Assembly: GCA_021737445.1 (NCBI GenBank)
Contig: JAIPDY010000151.1
Coordinates: forward strand, 1-7,843
From: Desulfotignum sp.
GTDB taxonomy: Bacteria; Desulfobacterota; Desulfobacteria; Desulfobacterales; Desulfobacteraceae
Length of the DNA stretch: 7,843 bases
Direction of reading: 5' to 3'
This document shows positions 1 to 5,802 of the stretch, in pieces (position 1 is the stretch's first letter; the number at the start of each line of letters is the position of its first letter). A model generated the notes under the pieces. That model ran no database searches and had not been told where the DNA came from. It worked only from the letters and a program-made list of their open reading frames with translations. The position numbers and the translations under genes were made by a program.

Positions 1-192
1 GGGCCTTTTGTCACCAGCGGCATCCGTATCGGGGTGTCCCTGATCACCTCCAGGGGGATGAAACAAAATGCGATCCAGTTGATCGCCGAGCTGATCTGTG
101 ATGTGCTCGATGATGCATCAGCAGTGAAACAGGCGGCGCACCGGGTGAAGGAGTTGTGCCGCCAATATCCCCTTTACCCGGGAGAAACCTGA
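1..192 (+). CDS. glyA: Serine hydroxymethyltransferase, C-terminal end (5' part outside window)
   Basis: Only the last 63 residues and the TGA stop are present; the gene begins before the window. The PLP-dependent enzyme interconverts serine and glycine while loading a one-carbon unit onto tetrahydrofolate in the cytoplasm. The visible peptide opens with GPFVTSGIRIG. This matches the family's PFVTSG-[IL]-R-[IL]-G segment, whose arginine (residue 10 here) corresponds to the substrate-carboxylate-binding arginine of E. coli GlyA (R363). The tail ICDVLDD...VKELCRQYPLY is also typical of GlyA C-termini. An oddity is that the usual GTPA-[x]-T-[x]-RG stretch reads GVSLITSRG, without the conserved proline. 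The stop overlaps the comEB start by 1 nt (TGATG), so the two genes are probably translationally coupled. The family call is firm; whether this is the main SHMT or a divergent copy cannot be told from the tail. Confidence 0.9.
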   Translation, partial: GPFVTSGIRIGVSLITSRGMKQNAIQLIAELICDVLDDASAVKQAAHRVKELCRQYPLYPGET

Positions 193-653
193 TGGTGCCG
201 GTGCCGGATATGCAGGACCGGCCCTCCTGGAATGAATACTTCATGGGCATTGCCGACCTTGTGGCGGGCCGGGCCACCTGCATCCGCAGAAAAGTCGGGG
301 CCGTTCTGGTGAAAGACAGGCGGATTCTGTGTTCCGGATATAACGGGGCTCCCGCAGGCGTGGCCCATTGCAGAGAAACCGGGTGTCTGCGAAGACAGCT
401 GGATGTGCCGTCCGGTGTCAGACACGAGCTGTGCCGGGGGGTTCATGCGGAACAGAATGTGATTGTCCAGGCGGCGTATCACGGGGTTGCCGTGGCCGGT
501 TCCACCCTGTACTGCACCAACCAGCCCTGTTCCATCTGTGCCAAAATGCTCATCAATGCAGGCATTAAAGAGGTGTACTTCAGGGACGGTTATGATGACC
601 CCCTGGCCCTGGAGATGTTTGACAGGGCAAAAGTTGTGCTGTCAAAGCTTTGA
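192..653 (+). CDS. comEB: dCMP deaminase (ComEB type)
   Basis: Predicted 153-residue zinc-dependent cytidine/deoxycytidylate deaminase that converts dCMP to dUMP, the precursor of dTMP. Visible catalytic elements are H85-A86-E87 (zinc ligand and proton-shuttling glutamate, in GVHAEQN) and P112-C113-S-I-C116 (the PCxxC zinc motif). Other family marks are RPSWNEYFM near the N-terminus, SGYNGAPAG, and extra cysteines at C60, C65 and C81. Length fits the family. I chose ATG 192 because GGAG at 181-184 sits 7 nt upstream and the start overlaps the glyA stop. An in-frame GTG at 156 would overlap glyA by 37 nt, and ATG 210 (MQDRPSW) is a possible shorter start. It sits between glyA (methylene-THF) and nrdR (dNTP control), which agrees with a role in thymidylate supply. 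The comEB name comes from the Bacillus competence locus; no competence role is implied here. Confidence 0.93.
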   Translation: MVPVPDMQDRPSWNEYFMGIADLVAGRATCIRRKVGAVLVKDRRILCSGYNGAPAGVAHCRETGCLRRQLDVPSGVRHELCRGVHAEQNVIVQAAYHGVAVAGSTLYCTNQPCSICAKMLINAGIKEVYFRDGYDDPLALEMFDRAKVVLSKL

Positions 654-666
654 GGAATCCCAAGAG

Positions 667-1161
667 ATGAAATGCCCCTATTGCAAAAACCCCAACACCC
701 GGGTGGTGGATTCCAGACCCGGAAAAATCGAACTGGAAGTCCGGCGGCGCCGGGAATGCCAGACCTGTTCCCGGCGGTTTACCACCTATGAACGGGTGGA
801 GCAGGTCCCGGTCATGATCATTAAAAAAGACAGCCGCAGGGAAGAATATGACAGGGAAAAGGTGCTCAAGGGTATTAAAAAAGCCTGTGAAAAGCGGGCC
901 ATCAGCATGAATCTCATTGAAAACATGGTGGACGGCATTGAACGGGATCTGCGGGAAACCAATGAACGTGAAGTGGCTTCCAACGTGGTGGGAGAAAAGA
1001 TCATCCAGGCATTGAAAAAAGTGGATGATGTGGCTTATGTCCGGTTTGCCTCGGTTTACCGGGAATTTAAAGATATCACAGACTTTATCCAGGAACTCAA
1101 GAGCCTGATTCCCAAAGATGGCCGGTCCGGTGACCTGGACAGGATTTCGAAAAACAGCTGA
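667..1161 (+). CDS. nrdR: Transcriptional repressor NrdR of ribonucleotide reductase genes
   Basis: A 164-residue protein with the two NrdR parts in order. The first is an N-terminal zinc ribbon with C3-P-Y-C6 and C31-Q-T-C34, enclosing the basic DNA-binding stretch VRRRREC. The second is an ATP-cone domain from about residue 47 to 138, starting at VPVMIIKKD and ending around the YREFKDI segment. The family senses ATP/dATP and represses ribonucleotide reductase operons by binding paired NrdR boxes. The start at ATG 667 places the zinc ribbon at the very N-terminus, as in the family. AGGA at 653-656 is a plausible ribosome binding site, and the gap from comEB is 13 nt. The last roughly 20 residues (KDGRSGDLDRISKNS) are a charged tail past the ATP cone. 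The TGA overlaps the ribD ATG by 1 nt. I saw no NrdR box in the window, so its targets lie elsewhere. Confidence 0.96.
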   Translation: MKCPYCKNPNTRVVDSRPGKIELEVRRRRECQTCSRRFTTYERVEQVPVMIIKKDSRREEYDREKVLKGIKKACEKRAISMNLIENMVDGIERDLRETNEREVASNVVGEKIIQALKKVDDVAYVRFASVYREFKDITDFIQELKSLIPKDGRSGDLDRISKNS

Positions 1162-2255
1162 TGACCGATAAGGACCATATGCAGCTGGCCCTGGCCCTGG
1201 CAGCCAGAGGCAAAGGATTTACCTCTCCCAATCCGTGCGTGGGGGCGGTGGTGGTCAAAGATGGTGAAGTGGTGGGCAGAGGCTGGCACAGGGCTTTCGG
1301 GGCTGCCCATGCGGAAGTGAAAGCCATTGATGATGCCGGAAACCTTGCCCGGGGGGCGGATCTTTTTGTGACCCTGGAACCCTGCAACCATTTCGGCAAA
1401 ACAGGGCCCTGTACCCATAAAATCCTTGAGGCCGGCATCAGGCGGGTGGTGGCAGCCTGCCCGGATCCCAATCCGGTGGCATCCGGGGGCCTTGATTTTT
1501 TATCTCAGAACGGCGTTCAGGTGGGATCCGGTCTTCTCCGGGATCAGGCTGAAACTCTGATGGAAGATTTTCTGTGGTATATCCGGCACAACCGCGCCCC
1601 GTTTGTGATACTCAAATGTGCCGCCACCCTGGACGGCCGCATTGCCACATCCACTGGCGAATCCCAATGGATCACCTGTGAGCGGTCCCGGGCGTTTTCC
1701 CATGAAATCAGGCATCAGGCAGATGCCATCCTGGTGGGGTCAGGAACTCTGCATGCAGACAACCCGTCTTTGACCTGCCGGATCCCCGGTAAAAAAACCC
1801 GGGATCCGGCCCGGGTGATCCTGGATACCCATCTTTTAATCTCTGAAACCGCAAACGTGATAAATCTTGCGTCAACCGCTCCCACCATCATTGTAACAGG
1901 CCCCCATGTACCGGAAGAAAAAAAACAGAGGCTGTTGAAAAAAAAGGTACAGTTTCTGGAAGTGAACCTGAAAAACAACCGGCTTGATTTGCGGCAACTT
2001 ATGGTTAAATTGGGTGAAATGTCCATCACCAGCCTGCTCATTGAAGGGGGCGGGACCGTGGCATCCAGTGCCCTGTCAGAAGGTATTGTAAATAAAATTA
2101 TCTATTTTCTGGCCCCCAGGATGCTGGGTGGAAGTGACGGAAAAGCCGTGTTTGAGGGCAGGGGCGTGGAAAAACTGGCAGACGCAGTAACGCTCAACCA
2201 CATCTCTGTGGAAAGGCTGGATACAGACATCCTGATACAGGGTTATGTTAAATAG
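1161..2255 (+). CDS. ribD: Bifunctional riboflavin biosynthesis protein RibD (pyrimidine deaminase and reductase)
   Basis: A 364-residue two-domain enzyme that deaminates the product of GTP cyclohydrolase II and then reduces its ribose side chain with NADPH, giving 5-amino-6-ribitylamino-uracil phosphate. The deaminase domain (about 1-145) has H50-A-E52, the PC motif at P74-C75 and the second zinc cysteine C84 within EPCNHFGKTGPC, followed by DPNP. The reductase domain (about 147-364) shows CAATLDGRIAT, ESQWIT, ADAILVGSGTLHADNPSLT and LLIEGGGTVASS, all typical of RibD/RibG. ATG 1161 overlaps the nrdR stop (TGATG) and matches the usual N-terminus before MQLALALA, so translation is probably coupled. 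An extensive inverted repeat (1777-1810) and two A8 tracts (1918-1925, 1938-1945) lie in the reductase half. ribE follows after 43 nt. Confidence 0.97.
   Translation: MTDKDHMQLALALAARGKGFTSPNPCVGAVVVKDGEVVGRGWHRAFGAAHAEVKAIDDAGNLARGADLFVTLEPCNHFGKTGPCTHKILEAGIRRVVAACPDPNPVASGGLDFLSQNGVQVGSGLLRDQAETLMEDFLWYIRHNRAPFVILKCAATLDGRIATSTGESQWITCERSRAFSHEIRHQADAILVGSGTLHADNPSLTCRIPGKKTRDPARVILDTHLLISETANVINLASTAPTIIVTGPHVPEEKKQRLLKKKVQFLEVNLKNNRLDLRQLMVKLGEMSITSLLIEGGGTVASSALSEGIVNKIIYFLAPRMLGGSDGKAVFEGRGVEKLADAVTLNHISVERLDTDILIQGYVK
1777..1810 (+). repeat. Imperfect 14-bp inverted repeat with A6 loop inside ribD
   Basis: The left arm 1777-1790 (GCCGGATCCCCGGT) and right arm 1797-1810 (ACCCGGGATCCGGC) are reverse complements at 13 of 14 positions; the mismatch is C1787 against C1800. 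The six-base loop 1791-1796 is all A. The hairpin encodes RibD residues 206-217, in a loop of the reductase domain where family sequences vary. No T tract follows on either strand, so it is not a typical intrinsic terminator. Its function, if any, is unknown. Confidence 0.85.
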
Positions 2256-2267
2256 AATTTAGAAAAC

Positions 2268-2283
2268 AGGGCAAAACAGCCCT
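2268..2283 (+). other. Small hairpin in the ribD-ribE gap, next to the ribE ribosome binding site
   Basis: AGGGC (2268-2272) and GCCCT (2279-2283) pair perfectly around the loop AAAACA. The stem ends one base before the GGAGAG Shine-Dalgarno sequence of ribE. There is no trailing T run, so it is not a terminator. It could influence ribosome access or mark an RNA processing point, but a 5-bp stem may also be chance. Confidence 0.4.
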
Positions 2284-2284
2284 T

Positions 2285-2290
2285 GGAGAG
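2285..2290 (+). promoter_or_regulatory. Ribosome binding site of ribE
   Basis: GGAGAG lies 8 nt before the GTG codon at 2299. It supports that non-ATG start, together with the family N-terminus MFTGIIE that the GTG begins. Confidence 0.75.
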
Positions 2291-2298
2291 AAACCAGC

Positions 2299-2958
2299 GT
2301 GTTTACAGGTATCATTGAAAGTCTGGGCACCATCCAGCGGGTCATCTCCCGGGGAGAGGGAAAGATGCTTCAGATCGGGTGTGACCTGGATCTGACCAAC
2401 ACCCGGATCGGAGATTCCATTGCCGTGAACGGGGCCTGCCTGACGGCGGTCAGTTTGGAGAAACAGTCATTTTCCGTGGACATGGCCCCTGAAACGGTCG
2501 CCAGGACCACGTTTAAAAAAGCAGCACCCGGCATGCGGGTCAATGTTGAGCGGGCCATGCAACTGTTGTCGCGCATTGACGGCCACTTGGTGTCCGGTCA
2601 CATCGACGGCACCGGCACCATCACCCACATGCAGAAAAAAAGCAATGCCATTGTTTTGACCATCAGCACAGATCCGCAGCTGGCAGGGGAGATGATTGAG
2701 AAAGGATCGGTGGCTGTGGACGGGATCAGCCTGACCATCAACCAGTGTACTGATACCGGTTTTGGTGTAAGCATCATTCCCCATACTGCCGGGCTTACCA
2801 CCATCGGGTTGAAACAGGCCGGAGACATGGTAAACATTGAAACAGACATGATAGGCAAATATGTAAGAAAATTTTTAACGCAAAACGCTGCCGCTGTTCC
2901 CGGAAAAGGCAAGTCCGATATCAGTATGGCGCTGCTTGCAAAGAATGGATTTTTATAA
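2299..2958 (+). CDS. ribE: Riboflavin synthase, alpha chain
   Basis: A 219-residue enzyme (called ribC in E. coli, ribE in many other bacteria) that dismutates two 6,7-dimethyl-8-ribityllumazine molecules into riboflavin and the pyrimidine that RibH reuses. It shows the internal duplication of the family. The first lumazine-binding barrel (about 1-97) has MFTGIIE, GDSIAVNGACLTAV and SVDMAPETVARTTF. The second (about 98-195) has GHLVSGHIDGTGTI, KGSVAVDGISLTI, IPHTAGLTTIG and the closing DMIGKYV. The start is GTG at 2299, fixed by the MFTGIIE N-terminus and the GGAGAG site upstream. Length is normal. The stop lies 22 nt before the ribBA ATG. It acts on the RibH product as the last step of the pathway. 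Confidence 0.97.
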   Translation: MFTGIIESLGTIQRVISRGEGKMLQIGCDLDLTNTRIGDSIAVNGACLTAVSLEKQSFSVDMAPETVARTTFKKAAPGMRVNVERAMQLLSRIDGHLVSGHIDGTGTITHMQKKSNAIVLTISTDPQLAGEMIEKGSVAVDGISLTINQCTDTGFGVSIIPHTAGLTTIGLKQAGDMVNIETDMIGKYVRKFLTQNAAAVPGKGKSDISMALLAKNGFL

Positions 2959-2980
2959 ATCCTTGAAGGACAGAAAGAAT

Positions 2981-4192
2981 ATGCCGCATTTAACGATTGA
3001 ACAGGCAATTGAAGATATAAAGAACGGCAGGATGGTCATTCTTGTGGATGACGAAGACAGAGAAAATGAGGGGGATCTGACCATGGCTGCCGAGGCGGTT
3101 ACCCCGGAAGCGATCAATTTCATGGCAAAATACGGCAGAGGACTCATCTGCCTTTCTCTGGATTCCAGTATTGCAGACCGGCTGGATCTGCCCATGATGG
3201 TGGAAAACAACACCTCACAGTTTGAGACCGGATTCACCGTGTCCATCGAGGCCAAAAAAGGCGTGACCACAGGCATATCTGCAGCAGACCGGGCCACCAC
3301 CATTCTGACTGCGGTGGCTGATGAAACCACACCAGACGATATCGCCCGGCCCGGCCATATTTTTCCTTTGCGGGCCAGAGACGGCGGGGTGATGGTCCGG
3401 GTGGGCCAGACCGAAGGATCCGTGGACCTGGCCCGGCTGGCCGGGCTCAAACCGGCCGGGGTGATCTGTGAGATCATGGATGATGACGGCACCATGGCAA
3501 GGATGCCGTCTCTGGAAAAATTTGCACAAAAACACGGCATCGGCATCTGCACTGTGGCGGATCTTGTGAAATACCGCCTCAAAACGGAAAATTTTGTAAA
3601 ACGGGCAGCCCAGACTGTTATTCCCACCCGGGTGGGGGGAGAATTCAAGATCATCGCCTATGAAAATGACCTGGACAACCTCACCCATATCGCTCTGGTA
3701 AAAGGAGAAATAGACCCGGATAAAGCGATACTGGTCCGGGTGCATTCTGAATGCATGACCGGTGATATTTTTTCATCCCTCAGGTGCGACTGCCAGGACC
3801 AGCTGCACCGGGCCATGGCCATGATGCAGGAAGAGGGCGGCGGCGTACTGCTTTACCTGCGCCAGGAAGGACGGGGTATCGGGCTGGTGAACAAACTCAA
3901 GGCCTATGAATACCAGCGCCAGGGGCTGGATACCGTGGAAGCCAATGAAAAACTGGGGTTTGCGGCGGATATGCGTGATTACGGGGTCGGTGCCCAGATG
4001 CTGGTGGATCTGGGGGTCAAGAAAATGCGGCTTCTGACCAATAATCCCAAGAAGATGGTGGGCCTGGAAGGATACGGCCTGTCTGTGGAGGAACAGATTC
4101 CCATTGAAGTTCCCTCCAACTGCCACAACCAGGGATATCTGAAGTGCAAGCAGGCCAAAATGGGTCATATGCTTCATATTGATAAAAACTGA
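2981..4192 (+). CDS. ribBA: Bifunctional 3,4-dihydroxy-2-butanone-4-phosphate synthase / GTP cyclohydrolase II
   Basis: A 403-residue fusion supplying both entry branches of riboflavin synthesis. The DHBP synthase half (about 1-200) acts on ribulose 5-phosphate and shows DDEDRENEGDL (23-33), the substrate-binding TTGISAADR (97-104), RPGHIFPLR with H126, and PAGVICEIM. The GTP cyclohydrolase II half (about 207-403) has zinc cysteines C258, C269 and C271 (HSECMTGD, LRCDC), RQEGRGIGL (294-302) and LLTNNPKKM (351-359). At residue 143 the usual GHTE motif reads GQTE, so the histidine that by my alignment equals E. coli RibB H153, a divalent metal ligand, is glutamine. The remaining motifs are intact. 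I chose ATG 2981, where the family N-terminus LTIEQAIEDI begins, with GAAGGA at 2965-2970. An in-frame TTG at 2936 would overlap ribE. ribH follows after 27 nt. Confidence 0.95.
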   Translation: MPHLTIEQAIEDIKNGRMVILVDDEDRENEGDLTMAAEAVTPEAINFMAKYGRGLICLSLDSSIADRLDLPMMVENNTSQFETGFTVSIEAKKGVTTGISAADRATTILTAVADETTPDDIARPGHIFPLRARDGGVMVRVGQTEGSVDLARLAGLKPAGVICEIMDDDGTMARMPSLEKFAQKHGIGICTVADLVKYRLKTENFVKRAAQTVIPTRVGGEFKIIAYENDLDNLTHIALVKGEIDPDKAILVRVHSECMTGDIFSSLRCDCQDQLHRAMAMMQEEGGGVLLYLRQEGRGIGLVNKLKAYEYQRQGLDTVEANEKLGFAADMRDYGVGAQMLVDLGVKKMRLLTNNPKKMVGLEGYGLSVEEQIPIEVPSNCHNQGYLKCKQAKMGHMLHIDKN

Positions 4193-4219
4193 TAATTTTC
4201 AACACCAAGGAAAAGAACC

Positions 4220-4696
4220 ATGCCACAGATTATTGATGCAAAACTCAGTGCCCAGGGCAAAAAATTTGGTATTATTGTGTCCCGGTTTAATGATTTTATC
4301 ACATCCAGACTGGTGGATGGGGCCATGGATGCGTTGATCCGCAGCGGTGCCCAGGATCAGGATATTGTAATCGTCCGGGTACCGGGGGCGTTTGAGATCC
4401 CTCTGGCGGCCCAGAAAATGGCGGCACTCAAAAAATATGATGCCGTTATCTGCCTGGGGGCAGTGATCAGAGGTGCCACCTCCCATTATGATTATGTGTG
4501 TGCCGAGGTTTCCAAGGGGATTGCCAGTGTGAGCCTGGATACCGGAATTCCGGTCATGTTCGGCATCCTGACCACAGAGACCATTGAGCAGGCCATTGAA
4601 CGGGCCGGCACCAAGGCCGGAAACAAAGGGTTTGAGGTGGCTATGGGCGCTATTGAAATGGCCAATCTGGGGGAAATCCTTGGAAAGGCGGAATAA
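4220..4696 (+). CDS. ribH: 6,7-dimethyl-8-ribityllumazine synthase
   Basis: A 158-residue enzyme that condenses DHBP with 5-amino-6-ribitylaminouracil to form the lumazine substrate of riboflavin synthase; the family forms pentamers or 60-mer capsids. Visible marks are the N-terminal strand GIIVSRFNDFIT (18-29), the substrate-binding VPGAFEIPLA (54-63) and GAVIRGATSHYDYV with the presumed catalytic histidine H89. C-terminal family marks are PVMFGILTTET and GFEVAMGAIEMANL. Length is standard. ATG 4220 is preceded by AGGA at 4208-4211, 8 nt away. It lies 27 nt after ribBA and only 3 nt before nusB, an arrangement common across proteobacteria. A perfect 14-bp palindrome (4541-4554) inside the gene is probably chance. 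Confidence 0.97.
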   Translation: MPQIIDAKLSAQGKKFGIIVSRFNDFITSRLVDGAMDALIRSGAQDQDIVIVRVPGAFEIPLAAQKMAALKKYDAVICLGAVIRGATSHYDYVCAEVSKGIASVSLDTGIPVMFGILTTETIEQAIERAGTKAGNKGFEVAMGAIEMANLGEILGKAE

Positions 4697-4699
4697 TAC

Positions 4700-5116
4700 A
4701 TGGGAGACCGCAGGCAGTCCAGGGAACTGGCACTCCAGGCATTGTTCTTCCTGGATATGAATGCATCCGGGGATTTTCAGGCAGACATGGATGCTTTTTG
4801 CCGGGAAAATGAGACAACCCTTACCCCGACAGTCAAACCTTTTTTTATGGATCTGGTCCGGGGGGTTATGGCAGAATCTCAAAAAATTGATCCGTTTCTG
4901 GAAAAATATTCCAGAAACTGGAAAGTGTCCCGTATGCCGGCAGTGGACCGCAACATCATGCGCATTGCCACCTTTGAACTGCTGGAACGAATGGACATCC
5001 CCCCGTCTGTCACCATTAATGAAGCCGTGGATATCGCAAAAAAATACAGTACCAGAGACTCTGGTCCTTTTGTCAATGGTATTTTAGACCAGATCCGCCT
5101 GGCCATCGGCAGGTGA
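4700..5116 (+). CDS. nusB: Transcription antitermination factor NusB
   Basis: A 138-residue all-helical RNA-binding protein that, with NusE (ribosomal protein S10), binds boxA RNA and supports antitermination on rRNA operons. Evidence includes the N-terminal arginine-rich helix MGDRRQSRELALQALF, AVDRNIMRIATFELL (around residues 76-90), and PPSVTINEAVDIAKKY followed by GPFVNGILDQIR near the C-terminus; these are the signature segments of the family. Length is normal. ATG 4700 lies 3 nt after the ribH stop, and the purine-rich AAAGGCGGA at the end of ribH (4684-4692) serves as the likely ribosome binding site. The ribH-nusB linkage is one of the most conserved in bacteria. The following 65 nt before the next gene is the longest gap in the window. 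Confidence 0.95.
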   Translation: MGDRRQSRELALQALFFLDMNASGDFQADMDAFCRENETTLTPTVKPFFMDLVRGVMAESQKIDPFLEKYSRNWKVSRMPAVDRNIMRIATFELLERMDIPPSVTINEAVDIAKKYSTRDSGPFVNGILDQIRLAIGR

Positions 5117-5181
5117 TGCAGTCTGTAACAGATGCCGGGCGTGTACAAAAATTTAAGATGTAACCGCACAAGGAGGGTGTT
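5117..5181 (+). other. Longest intergenic gap, between nusB and the hydrolase gene
   Basis: These 65 nt hold no open frame of note and no terminator-like hairpin with a T run. There is a short CTGT-A-ACAG dyad at 5123-5131 and an AT-rich patch, TACAAAAATTTAAGAT (5144-5159). Its last six bases resemble a weak -10 box without a matching -35. The strong AGGAGG of the next gene closes the gap. Readthrough from nusB seems likely, though a weak internal promoter cannot be excluded. Confidence 0.4.
5171..5176 (+). promoter_or_regulatory. Shine-Dalgarno sequence for the TTG-started hydrolase
   Basis: AGGAGG, the most canonical ribosome binding site in the window, sits 5 nt before the TTG at 5182 and decides that start. 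The overlapping GTG at 5177 is closed by TGA after two codons. Confidence 0.8.
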
Positions 5182-5802
5182 TTGATTATAAAGAAACTTG
5201 AAGTGGGTCCCATCATGGCCAATTGTTTTATTCTGGGGTGTGAAGACACCAAAGAGGCGGTGGTGATCGATCCAGGAGACGATGCTGACCGGATTCTAAT
5301 GACACTGGCCAAAGAAGCGCTGACCGTCAAATATCTGATCAATACCCATGGCCATTTTGACCACGTAGGGGCAAATAAGCGCATGAAAGAGGCCACCGGT
5401 GCTGTTCTGGCCATCCACCCGGATGATGTCCCCATGCTTTCAGAGTTGTCCAGGTCAGCTGCGTCATTTGGTCTGGCAGCGGAAAATTCTCCTGAACCTG
5501 ATCTGCTGATGCATGACAAAGACACAGTGACCTTTGGCACCATCAACTTGCAGGTGATTCATACCCCGGGCCATTCCAGAGGCGGGATCTGTCTTTACAC
5601 CAAAGGCCATCTGTTTGCCGGCGACACCCTGTTTGCCGGATCCATTGGCAGGACAGACCTGCCCGGCGGTGATTATGATACATTGATTGCCAGTATCAAA
5701 CAAAAACTGCTGATCCTGCCGGAAGATACCATCGTCTATACCGGACACGGCCCGGAAACCACCCTGATGAATGAAAAACGGATGAATCCTTTTCTCAGAT
5801 GA
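5182..5802 (+). CDS. Metallo-beta-lactamase-fold hydrolase, glyoxalase II-like
   Basis: A 206-residue protein with the complete two-metal site of the fold: T55-H56-G-H58-F-D60-H61, H131 in TPGHSRGG, D148 in FAGDTLF and H189 in YTGHGPET. The GRTDLPGGD stretch (156-164) and overall length match the small hydroxyacylglutathione hydrolase-like (YcbL/GloB-related) subgroup. Many of these are annotated only as MBL-fold hydrolases, and the substrate cannot be named; a thioester such as S-lactoylglutathione or a bacillithiol-type analogue is possible. There is no signal peptide, so it is probably cytoplasmic. The start is TTG at 5182, supported by AGGAGG 5 nt upstream and by the family N-terminus MIIKKLEVGPIMANCF; the next ATG (5215) would cut off the first strand. 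The stop overlaps the pabB-pabC ATG by 4 nt (ATGA), suggesting coupled translation. Confidence 0.9.
   Translation: MIIKKLEVGPIMANCFILGCEDTKEAVVIDPGDDADRILMTLAKEALTVKYLINTHGHFDHVGANKRMKEATGAVLAIHPDDVPMLSELSRSAASFGLAAENSPEPDLLMHDKDTVTFGTINLQVIHTPGHSRGGICLYTKGHLFAGDTLFAGSIGRTDLPGGDYDTLIASIKQKLLILPEDTIVYTGHGPETTLMNEKRMNPFLR

Noticed and set aside
463..666. Upstream in-frame extension of nrdR into comEB
   Set aside because: NrdR proteins begin with the zinc ribbon MxCPxC, which starts at 667; the extension overlaps the conserved deaminase C-terminus.
2256..2298. FMN riboswitch or terminator between ribD and ribE
   Set aside because: At 43 nt the gap is far too short for an FMN riboswitch and has no T run after the small stem; no conserved riboswitch core was seen elsewhere in the window either.
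2936..2980. TTG-started N-terminal extension of ribBA overlapping ribE
   Set aside because: The family N-terminus begins at the ATG 2981, which has its own purine-rich site; the extension has no family match.
3437..3459. GC-rich 8-bp stem with a 7-nt loop in ribBA
   Set aside because: It coincides with the conserved ARLAGLKPAGV codons in a GC-rich codon context and lacks a T tract, so neither terminator nor special element is supported.
2953..3654. Long open frame on the minus strand (233 codons) opposite ribBA
   Set aside because: It is an antisense shadow of a well-recognised gene; its translation is low-complexity in serine and arginine with no recognisable motif.
4541..4554. Perfect 14-bp palindrome ACCGGAATTCCGGT in ribH
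   Set aside because: A perfect palindrome of this length is expected about once in every couple of windows this size; it lies inside conserved coding sequence and has no loop.
4199..4882. Minus-strand open frame of 227 codons across ribH and nusB
   Set aside because: It lies opposite two clearly identified genes, shows no family resemblance, and has no supporting promoter or ribosome site.
5154..5159. TAAGAT as a -10 promoter element before the MBL hydrolase gene
   Set aside because: It matches only four of six consensus bases, and no TTGACA-like box lies 16-18 nt upstream.
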